Notes under the pieces: model-generated
Told to the model about the DNA's origin: nothing
The model's input: the letters and a program-made list of their open reading frames with translations, nothing else
Databases searched by the model: none
Position numbers and translations under genes: made by a program
Assembly (NCBI GenBank): GCA_964650385.1
Contig: CAZYTP010000105.1
Coordinates: forward strand, 1 to 7,898
DNA: 7,898 nt
Reading direction: 5' to 3'
DNA from: JAUSPI01 sp964650385
Lineage (GTDB): Bacteria > Desulfobacterota > Syntrophia > Syntrophales > JADFWA01
Shown here: one piece after another, positions 1-5,371 of the stretch
How positions within the stretch are numbered: position 1 is the first letter of the stretch
How the letters are laid out: every line of letters begins with the position of its first letter

Positions 1-710
1 CCATGGAGGATGTCTCATTCAGATATGTTTCGGATGAAGCAGTCCTGAAAAACATATCGTTTAATGTGCACGCGGGTGAGACGATAGCATTCGTGGGACC
101 AACCGGCTCAGGGAAGACGACCCTGATAAACCTTTTAACCGGCTTTTATGTGCCGCAGTCAGGACGGATTTTAATGAACGGGCAGGATATAAGGACGGTG
201 GATGTTTCCGTACTCAGATCGAAAATGGCCCTCGTCACTCAAGACCCCTTTCTTTTTTCAGGAACCATTCGAGAAAACATCGTTAACGGAAATGATCATA
301 TATCCGATGAAGAATTGAATCGAGTAATAGAGACTTCAAACTGCAAATCTCTCATTGACAGACTGCCACAGGGCATTGATACCGAACTCTCGGAAGGGGG
401 GACAACGATTTCAAGCGGTGAACGTCAATTGATTTCTATTGCCCGGGCCTTTGCCCGTGACCCAGACATTATTCTGCTTGATGAAGCGACGTCGTACATT
501 GATTCTGAAACGGAGCAAAAGGTTCAGGCGGCTCTTTCCAGCCTGATGAAAAACAGGACTTCCATTATTGTAGCCCATCGTCTCTCAACTGCCCGCAATG
601 CGGACAGGATTCTCGTACTCAATAAACACAGGATCATTGAATCGGGTACGCACGATGACTTGATGGAACGAAAGGGATTTTATTTTAAACTAAATCAGTT
701 ACAGAGTTAA
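1..710 (+). CDS. ABC exporter, C-terminal ATPase domain (5' partial)
   Basis: This is the nucleotide-binding domain of an ABC transporter, which hydrolyses ATP at the inner face of the membrane to drive substrate movement. Counting from the first ATG at base 3, Walker A is GPTGSGKT (residues 32-39), the Q-loop Gln is 80 in VTQDPFLF, the signature is SSGERQ (137-142), Walker B is IILLDE (156-161) and the switch His is 192 in VAHRLS. The order and the ending (DRILVLN, then SGTHDDLM) are those of MsbA/MdlB-type fused exporters, which have about 330 residues of membrane domain before this point. The VSFRY strand that normally follows a linker begins right at the first ATG, so that Met is probably internal and the gene very likely continues off the left edge. 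The signature has Ser-Ser-Gly-Glu in place of LSGGQ, seen in some heterodimeric exporters. Substrate cannot be judged. It converges on the gene at 760-1638. Confidence 0.93.
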   Translation, partial: MEDVSFRYVSDEAVLKNISFNVHAGETIAFVGPTGSGKTTLINLLTGFYVPQSGRILMNGQDIRTVDVSVLRSKMALVTQDPFLFSGTIRENIVNGNDHISDEELNRVIETSNCKSLIDRLPQGIDTELSEGGTTISSGERQLISIARAFARDPDIILLDEATSYIDSETEQKVQAALSSLMKNRTSIIVAHRLSTARNADRILVLNKHRIIESGTHDDLMERKGFYFKLNQLQS

Positions 711-759
711 TTTGCGAAGATGGGATAAGAATAAATCAACAAAATAGTTATGTTCGGTA

Positions 760-1638
760 TTAAATGATGCAGCAAAGCCAAGGGCTTAACACTGGCATGA
801 TTTCCCTATCCAGAAATTGAGCTTCAGAGTTACTCACTAAATTGGTGTTTGGTACCAAGTAATACGATAAATCAAGATCCAGAGGACCTGAATTAGAATG
901 ACTGACCAGAAATAAAATGGCATGAATTGTTTTTCGAAACCGGGAAAAATATCTGGCAATTGTCAAAATATTATCAGGATAATGTGGCTCCGGTTTTAAG
1001 AACAACCCTAAGATTTTTCGTTGTTCATGCTCCTCCTTATAAGGGGCACCATACGCCGTGAGCATACAGTCGCTTTTATCCACCATTCCGAAGGTAATTT
1101 CGGAGATCTGGGCAACGACAACATTGTAAACTCCGGGTTCGGTGATGAGAAACTTTATCGGTTCTCCATTTTTGTCTTGAGTTTTGGAAAGTATGTTGCT
1201 TTGAAGTCGAACTATTTCTTCGTGCTTGCCTGTAACATCTAATAAGAAAGAGTACATATTTTTAAGTTTTAGTTGATTTTTTATATCTTCCTTTATCTGG
1301 CTACAGTGTTGATTAGCACGAAGTTTAAAGTATATCTTTCTTCCGTTTTCAGTTTTCCTCAGAAAGTCAACCGATGAATAGTGATCATTGGACTGAGTTA
1401 CTTTATAAATAAGCGGTCGATTGACGGTTTCAAAGGCATAAGCAAAAGTAACTTCAACAATTAGACTTTTAAAATTGTCGATATCATTACATTTGAAAAC
1501 TTCTGAAAGTAAGAGCGAATACCGTTTCGTTTTTTCGAGCTTTTCCAGTTTAGTTGACAGGTTGGTAATATCCTCTCGATCGAGATTGAAGCCCAGGTTT
1601 GAAAGAGTGTCATGTAAACGCATCAAAATACTTTGCAA
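760..1638 (-). CDS. unrecognised 292-residue protein, possible degenerate PD-(D/E)XK-like fold
   Basis: I do not recognise a family. The protein is soluble-looking, with no signal peptide or membrane segment, and begins with a charged helical stretch (residues 20-60, rich in Lys, Glu and Leu). Residues 59-110 follow the layout of many restriction-endonuclease-like domains: a helix with Glu62 and Glu70 (VEVTFAYAFE), a strand, then SVDFL with Asp91, a turn, and IYFKLRA at 102-108 where a (E/Q)xK motif would be expected. Here those positions read Lys-Leu-Arg, so if the fold is right the active site is altered; this is inference from pattern only. The rest is mixed alpha/beta and ends in WLCCII. 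The chosen start is TTG at 1638, with GAGAG (1646-1650) seven bases upstream. ATG at 1623 is the alternative but lacks a ribosome site. The gene is visibly more AT-rich than its neighbours and has a palindromic repeat just upstream, which suggests accessory DNA. Confidence 0.7.
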   Translation of the reverse strand: MQSILMRLHDTLSNLGFNLDREDITNLSTKLEKLEKTKRYSLLLSEVFKCNDIDNFKSLIVEVTFAYAFETVNRPLIYKVTQSNDHYSSVDFLRKTENGRKIYFKLRANQHCSQIKEDIKNQLKLKNMYSFLLDVTGKHEEIVRLQSNILSKTQDKNGEPIKFLITEPGVYNVVVAQISEITFGMVDKSDCMLTAYGAPYKEEHEQRKILGLFLKPEPHYPDNILTIARYFSRFRKTIHAILFLVSHSNSGPLDLDLSYYLVPNTNLVSNSEAQFLDREIMPVLSPWLCCII

Positions 1639-1666
1639 ATCAAAACTCTCTATCTTGACGTTTCTT

Positions 1667-1801
1667 AGGAGACTGTCCGAGAATAGGTCTTTATGTCATT
1701 TCGACCAAAGGGAGAAATCTAAAACCAACGTATTTTCGACACAATAAGATTTCTCGCTCCGCTCGAAATGACAACTTTGGTGCGTTTTCGGACAGCCTCT
1801 T
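1667..1801. repeat. palindromic MITE-like element with nested inverted repeats
   Basis: The outer arms 1667-1683 and 1785-1801 are inverted repeats matching at 14 of 17 positions and share the core CTGTCCGA. Inside them, 1694-1720 and 1747-1773 are a second inverted pair matching at 23 of 27 positions, starting TGTCATTTCGA and ending GAGAAATCT. Both pairs are centred near base 1734, so the whole 135 bases could fold into one long hairpin with a short unpaired top. There is no transposase gene inside and I see no clear target-site duplication at the ends. The structure fits a non-autonomous miniature inverted-repeat element. Motifs of the TGTCATTTCGA...GAGAAATCT kind are, as far as I recall, dispersed in several bacterial phyla. 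It lies between the convergent-side gene at 760-1638 and the DUF554 gene. Confidence 0.75.
1680..1708 (-). promoter_or_regulatory. weak promoter-like sequence in the left arm of the repeat
   Basis: On the minus strand TTGGTC (bases 1703-1708) and TATTCT (1680-1685) are separated by 17 bases. They match the sigma-70 consensus at 3 of 6 and 4 of 6 positions. The site points out of the element toward the gene starting at 1638, so the repeat could supply its promoter. The match is poor and may be chance. Confidence 0.2.
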
Positions 1802-1888
1802 GGGGGATGGGATATAAGGTCAACAGATTTAACTACTATTTTAATTAGTTAGTTAGGTCCAACCTTTGAGACTCCTGAAAGACTGACT

Positions 1889-2563
1889 TTACATAATCAT
1901 TGCCCAGACGATCGCGTAAAAAATCGCCGGAATAAAATTTCCGACAGGTATCTTTTTGATCTTCATAATGTTAACGCCAATTCCGAAGATAAGAATGCCG
2001 CCGGTGGCAGTTAACGCATTTAATACATGTGGCTCGTTGAGAAAAAGAAGTGACGAAGCGAGAAGAGTGATTGCCCCCTGAATGATGAAGACCGGGAGAG
2101 CTGAAAAAGCGACACCAATACCGAGAGTTGACGCAAAGGCCATAGACGCAAAGCCGTCGAGAAGCGCTTTGATATAGAGAGTACTTGCATCTCCCACTGT
2201 TCCATCTTGAATAGGGCCGATTATGACCAGCACACCGGTCAGATACAGGACTGACGCTGTCACGAACCCCTCAACAAACGTAGACGATTCTGATCGAAAT
2301 TTCCGTTTAAGCAATTCACCGAGTTTTTCAATCCACGTTTCTATTTTTAATAATTCGCCGGTAATTGCACCGAGTACCACACATCCGATAGCCGCGATAA
2401 GGTTCTCCCCGGTAAAAGCCATCTGGAGCCCTACGACGATAACGGAAAGCCCGAGGGCATTCATGATTATCGACCTGATCCGTCCTGAAAGATATTTCCC
2501 TCCGGCAACACCAATCATGCTACCGGCGATAATGGCTCCACTATTGACAATTGTTCCGGTCAC
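1889..2563 (-). CDS. yqgA: DUF554 family membrane protein (YqgA-like)
   Basis: This is a polytopic inner-membrane protein of the DUF554 family, which includes E. coli YqgA and B. subtilis YdfK. The molecular function of the family is not established. The 224 residues are close to the family's usual 225-235. About eight hydrophobic segments can be seen, roughly at 4-21, 32-50, 54-71, 98-118, 134-154, 155-175, 181-200 and 207-224. A charged cytosolic-type loop lies at 72-97. Family-typical stretches include the N-terminal GTIVNSGAIIAGSMIG, the GPIQDG turn at 116-121 with DG following in KALLDGFASM, and the C-terminal TATGG...GIGVN region. The start is GTG at 2563, supported by AAGGA at 2571-2575 with a seven-base spacer. 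It lies 139 bases downstream of the Nudix gene on the same strand, with its own promoter-like sequence in the gap, so it is probably transcribed alone. Family call is firm; role is open. Confidence 0.92.
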   Translation of the reverse strand: MTGTIVNSGAIIAGSMIGVAGGKYLSGRIRSIIMNALGLSVIVVGLQMAFTGENLIAAIGCVVLGAITGELLKIETWIEKLGELLKRKFRSESSTFVEGFVTASVLYLTGVLVIIGPIQDGTVGDASTLYIKALLDGFASMAFASTLGIGVAFSALPVFIIQGAITLLASSLLFLNEPHVLNALTATGGILIFGIGVNIMKIKKIPVGNFIPAIFYAIVWAMIM

Positions 2564-2570
2564 AGTGATT

Positions 2571-2575
2571 TCCTT
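2571..2575 (-). promoter_or_regulatory. ribosome binding site for the GTG-initiated DUF554 gene
   Basis: AAGGA on the minus strand sits seven bases before the GTG at 2563. It decides the start, because there is no ATG near the conserved N-terminus. Confidence 0.7.
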
Positions 2576-2603
2576 ATGTTTTTCAAAAGCTTAAGACAGC
2601 CAA

Positions 2604-2633
2604 AATATATTGTGATCAAAATTTTTAAATCAA
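2604..2633 (-). promoter_or_regulatory. candidate sigma-70 promoter for the DUF554 gene
   Basis: On the minus strand TTGATT (2628-2633) and TATATT (2604-2609) are 18 bases apart, matching consensus at 4 of 6 and 5 of 6. The predicted transcript start would leave a leader of about 34 bases before the GTG. The region is very AT-rich, so chance matches are likely. A direct repeat of ATCAAAA (plus strand, 2615-2621 and 2629-2635) overlaps it. Confidence 0.35.
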
Positions 2634-2702
2634 AACTTACGTACAGCTCCAACATATAAGAAAAATGCATTGGTCTATTTACGATAAGCTGGTCACAATC
2701 TT

Positions 2703-3257
2703 TCAGAATAGTTTTTGCTTTTCCAGAAAACAAAGTACACCTGGAACTCTGAGATCCAATTCTGTACCTTCAGGAAGATTGAATAAAAAATGGTCCAATT
2801 CTTCAAGTGGAACTTTTATAACCTCGATTTCCTCGGCAGCATCCCTCTTTTTATTTCCCGTGAATTCTACATCAGGCGCGAAAAAGTGAGTTGCCCTGGT
2901 AGAAGCCAACGCCGGACACAGGGGTACCGTGATAATAGGAATGAGTTTTTCTGCTCGATAGCCAGTTTCTTCTAAAAGTTCTCTCCTGGCAGCCTCTTCT
3001 TCACTCTCACCCTTTTTATCAGTGAGGCCCGCGGGGAACTGGATAACAAAAGATTCTATGGGAACTCTCCAGTTTCTCTCCAGGATAAGCTCTCTTTTTT
3101 TAGTTAAGGCAACAATTACTACTGCCCCTCCATTATATATGTTTTTCCTTTCTACAGTTTCCCAAAAACATTCCTGTCCTGTGTCTATTGTGAAGTATTT
3201 CCTTACAACTCCCAAATAGTTTCCGTCAAAAACCATCTCTTTTTTTGTAATTTTCAT
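2703..3257 (-). CDS. Nudix hydrolase, ADP-ribose pyrophosphatase-like
   Basis: Nudix enzymes cleave nucleoside diphosphates linked to another group, using divalent metal held by the Nudix box. The 184 residues fit the size of the ADP-ribose pyrophosphatase subgroup, and the sequence before the box (ILERNWRVPIESFVIQFPAG, residues 58-77) matches the usual ADPRase lead-in of an Arg-rich strand then ELPAG. The box runs from Gly77 to Tyr100 and has Glu84, Arg92, Glu93, Glu96, Glu97 and Gly99 in place. Between Gly77 and Glu84 there are six residues rather than the canonical five, so there is one extra residue in the loop. The later SPG-type segment reads CPALASTRATHFFA. ATG at 3257 has AAGGTGGAGA directly before it. 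The gene is 214 bases downstream of rtcB on the same strand, with a palindrome in its leader. Substrate is inferred from subgroup only; other sugar or dinucleotide substrates are possible. Confidence 0.9.
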   Translation of the reverse strand: MKITKKEMVFDGNYLGVVRKYFTIDTGQECFWETVERKNIYNGGAVVIVALTKKRELILERNWRVPIESFVIQFPAGLTDKKGESEEEAARRELLEETGYRAEKLIPIITVPLCPALASTRATHFFAPDVEFTGNKKRDAAEEIEVIKVPLEELDHFLFNLPEGTELDLRVPGVLCFLEKQKLF

Positions 3258-3283
3258 TCTCCACCTTGCTTGGGCTTATTTAT

Positions 3284-3295
3284 GGTTTGCAAACC
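3284..3295. promoter_or_regulatory. perfect 12-base palindrome in the Nudix leader
   Basis: GGTTTGCAAACC is fully self-complementary and ends 26 bases upstream of the Nudix ATG. Its placement would suit an operator for a dimeric regulator, but no regulator gene is in the window and a single site is weak evidence. Confidence 0.3.
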
Positions 3296-3423
3296 TTGCG
3301 GGGCGTAAAAGGGGGTTCGAGTCTGGTCTTGACTCATCTTTATTTATTTCCATAAATTGCATACAGGAAATCAATATCATAACTCCATAATCAATTCTTA
3401 AAATGCATTTATCTGCTATAGCC

Positions 3424-3442
3424 CCTGACATTGCCTGTCAGG
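3424..3442 (-). terminator. hairpin after rtcB, possible terminator
   Basis: CCTGACA (3424-3430) and TGTCAGG (3436-3442) pair perfectly around a five-base loop, 29 bases beyond the rtcB stop codon. On the minus strand the stem is followed by GGCTATAGCAG rather than a run of T, so it is not a standard intrinsic terminator. It could stabilise the 3' end or belong to a dispersed palindrome. Confidence 0.3.
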
Positions 3443-3471
3443 TCAAAGCTTATCTCATGCATCACCCAATA

Positions 3472-4914
3472 TCACCCTTTAATGCACCCGACAGTTCTCA
3501 GTCTCGCCACCTTCCTGGAAAGTCCGGACTGGTGGACTACTTCAACAACTTCATCGATATCCTTGTACGCCTCGGGCATCTCTTCCTGAAGCGTTCCTTT
3601 CCCTGAGGCGATGACAATAATGCCCCTTTCTGCCATCTCCTTCCCGATAGACCTTCCCCTGCTCACCTTTGTCGCCCTGCTCCGGCTCATCACCCTACCC
3701 GCGCCATGGCAGGTACTTCCAAAGGTTTCCGCAAAAGCTTTATCCGTTCCCACCAGGACATATGAACCGGTTCCCATATCACCGGGTATCAAAACCGGCT
3801 GCCCTACCCCTCGATATTTTTCAGGAAGCGCGGGATGCCCTGCAGGGAATGCCCTGGTAGCCCCCTTTCGGTGGACACATAATTTTACCTTTTTTTGGCC
3901 TACAGGAAATTCCTCTATCTTCGCTATATTATGGCATACATCGTAGACCAGTCTCATGCCTAGATCTGCGGGACTAATCCGAAGTGCTCTCTCAAACGTC
4001 TCCCGTGTCCAGTGCATCAACATCTGCCTGTTTGCCCAGGCATAGTTCGCCGCACATGCCATGGCGGCCAGGTAACCTCTTCCCTCGTCTGAATTAATAT
4101 AGGCACAGGCCAGCTGTCTGTCCGGCAGCGGCATGTCCAACTTTCCCAGATTCTTCACCATTCTGGCCAGGTAATCATCGCAGACCTGATGTCCAAAGCC
4201 ACGTGATCCGCTATGTATGAATACACAAACCTGATCCTTCTCCAACCCGAAGGCAGACGCGACTTTTTCATCAAAAATCTCTTCTACAATCTCTATTTCA
4301 AGAAAATGGTTCCCCGAACCGAGTGTGCCAAGCTGTTGTTTCCCTCTTTCCAGTGCCCTGTCGCTCACCCTTTCCGGATCAGCGCCATCTATTTTCCCGC
4401 CATCTTCTGTACTTTCCAGATCTTCGGGAAAACCATACCCCTGACTCACAGCCCACCCGGCCCCTTTTTGGAGGACTTTCTTTTCCTCTTTTATGGTCAG
4501 CTTGAGGTCGCCCTTAGATCCGATACCGGAAGGGATATCCCGAAAAAGGGCCGAAACGAGATCATACAAACGATCCTTGATGTCATTGAAATTGAGCTTC
4601 GTGGTCATCAGGCGAACCCCGCAGTTTATGTCATACCCGACGCCGCCGGGAGAGATGATGCCTTCATTTATATCGAATGCGGCAACTCCTCCTATAGGGA
4701 AGCCGTAACCCCAGTGCATATCGGGCATGGCAAGTGAATATTTGACAATACCGGGAAGGTGGGCAACATTGGCAACCTGTTTCGGGCTCTGATCCGAACC
4801 CATTTCCTTTATGAGCTTCTCGCTGGAATAGATCATTCCGGGCACACGCATTCCGCCAACCGCAGGGATTATCCAGCGAAAATCGTCAACTTTTTCGATC
4901 CTGATATCAGACAT
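3472..4914 (-). CDS. rtcB: RNA-splicing ligase RtcB (tRNA/RNA repair ligase)
   Basis: RtcB joins RNA ends bearing a 2',3'-cyclic phosphate or 3'-phosphate to a 5'-hydroxyl, using GTP and manganese through a guanylated histidine. At 480 residues it is nearly the length of Pyrococcus horikoshii RtcB (481), and the numbering almost coincides. The metal and catalytic residues are visible: Asp95 and Cys98 in GYDINCGVR, Asn202 and His203 in GSGNHFLE, His234 in IHSGSRG, His328 in VCHNIAK, and the guanylation histidine His403 in STCHGAGR. The C-terminus RTVGCIKG keeps the terminal Lys-Gly. All catalytic positions are intact, so an active enzyme is expected. Its ATG overlaps the end of the archease gene by 8 bases, with AAGGGTGA (4921-4928) six bases upstream, which implies translational coupling. 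No rtcA or rtcR is present in the window. The likely role is RNA or tRNA repair in the cytoplasm. Confidence 0.98.
   Translation of the reverse strand: MSDIRIEKVDDFRWIIPAVGGMRVPGMIYSSEKLIKEMGSDQSPKQVANVAHLPGIVKYSLAMPDMHWGYGFPIGGVAAFDINEGIISPGGVGYDINCGVRLMTTKLNFNDIKDRLYDLVSALFRDIPSGIGSKGDLKLTIKEEKKVLQKGAGWAVSQGYGFPEDLESTEDGGKIDGADPERVSDRALERGKQQLGTLGSGNHFLEIEIVEEIFDEKVASAFGLEKDQVCVFIHSGSRGFGHQVCDDYLARMVKNLGKLDMPLPDRQLACAYINSDEGRGYLAAMACAANYAWANRQMLMHWTRETFERALRISPADLGMRLVYDVCHNIAKIEEFPVGQKKVKLCVHRKGATRAFPAGHPALPEKYRGVGQPVLIPGDMGTGSYVLVGTDKAFAETFGSTCHGAGRVMSRSRATKVSRGRSIGKEMAERGIIVIASGKGTLQEEMPEAYKDIDEVVEVVHQSGLSRKVARLRTVGCIKG
4907..4914 (-). other. 8-base overlap of archease stop and rtcB start
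   Basis: On the minus strand ATGTCTGA contains the rtcB ATG and the archease TGA in different frames. Such overlaps usually couple translation, fitting two proteins that work as a pair. Confidence 0.9.
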
Positions 4915-5323
4915 CGAATATCACCCTTGCTTTCCATCCCCCCTTGTTTTTTTCGACTTCGACCTGATGGTAGGTAACGGCCTTAATCTCCGTCTTAATA
5001 ATGTGTCTTTTCGGATTAAAAGCCTCTCCCCTCACTTCTCCCACGAGATGGCGGCTGCTAATCTCACTAATGGAAAACTCCTTCAGTAAAATCCCCTCCC
5101 CGTTGAATATGTAAAGAATTTCCCTAAGATAGTTAACGAAGAGGTCCTCCCGGTCACTACCCCTGACAGAAACGCTCCGAACCTCTGAGGCATTTACATT
5201 ATGAAGGTCAACAGTAAGGTCAAAGATGGCAAATGCGGCATTAGAAAAAAGTTCCCTTTCATCCTTGCCGTATATCTCTAAACCCAGATCTGCTGTATGG
5301 TCAAAAACCTTATATCTTTTCAT
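4907..5323 (-). CDS. archease, RtcB-activating protein
   Basis: Archease is a small metal-binding chaperone-like protein that speeds guanylation of RtcB and lets it turn over many times. The protein has about 138 residues, the usual size. The hallmark FDHTADLG is at residues 7-14 counted from the ATG, followed by the typical ELFSNAAFAIFDLTVD helix, the DREDLFVNYLREILY helix, and a C-terminal strand ending in Ile-Phe-Asp-Val whose Asp is the expected second metal ligand. Two starts compete: ATG at 5323 and, one codon upstream, TTG at 5326. GGGAGAG (5332-5338) serves both, eight bases from the ATG and five from the TTG. I prefer ATG. The last eight bases overlap the start of rtcB, and the gene begins 48 bases after gyrA, so all three are probably one transcript. 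Confidence 0.95.
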   Translation of the reverse strand: MKRYKVFDHTADLGLEIYGKDERELFSNAAFAIFDLTVDLHNVNASEVRSVSVRGSDREDLFVNYLREILYIFNGEGILLKEFSISEISSRHLVGEVRGEAFNPKRHIIKTEIKAVTYHQVEVEKNKGGWKARVIFDV

Positions 5324-5371
5324 CAACGGAACTCTCCCGCCAGGGAAAGGGGCCTGAGGAAAAAGTCCTTT

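Larger units (their letters stand above)
3258..3471. other. intergenic region between rtcB and the Nudix gene
   Basis: This 214-base gap holds no convincing gene. It contains the perfect palindrome GGTTTGCAAACC (3284-3295) and the hairpin after rtcB (3424-3442). There is an AT-rich middle (about 3336-3420) in which the Nudix promoter probably lies, although no pair of boxes stands out. Confidence 0.6.

Noticed and set aside
711..759. Intergenic gap between the convergent ABC and unknown genes
   Set aside because: I looked for a shared bidirectional terminator and found no stem with T-runs.
773..786. AAGCC/GGCTT inverted repeat between the convergent genes
   Set aside because: It falls within the last codons of the gene at 760-1638 and has no following T-run, so I do not call it a terminator.
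1021..1242. 73-residue plus-strand reading frame
   Set aside because: It lies wholly inside the opposite-strand gene at 760-1638 and has no ribosome site or recognisable content.
3310..3335. GGTTCGAGTC, resembling a tRNA T-loop, next to a short GAGTC/GACTC hairpin
   Set aside because: The T-stem does not pair beyond two positions, and no anticodon arm, D-arm or acceptor stem is present on either strand. The hairpin has only five pairs and no gene on the plus strand would end there.
3336..3420. Possible Nudix promoter in the AT-rich part of the gap
   Set aside because: Several TTGATT-like boxes occur, but none has a good -10 box at 16-18 bases.
4213..4737. 174-residue plus-strand reading frame
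   Set aside because: It is antisense to rtcB, whose catalytic motifs are all intact, and its translation looks like a shadow of that gene.
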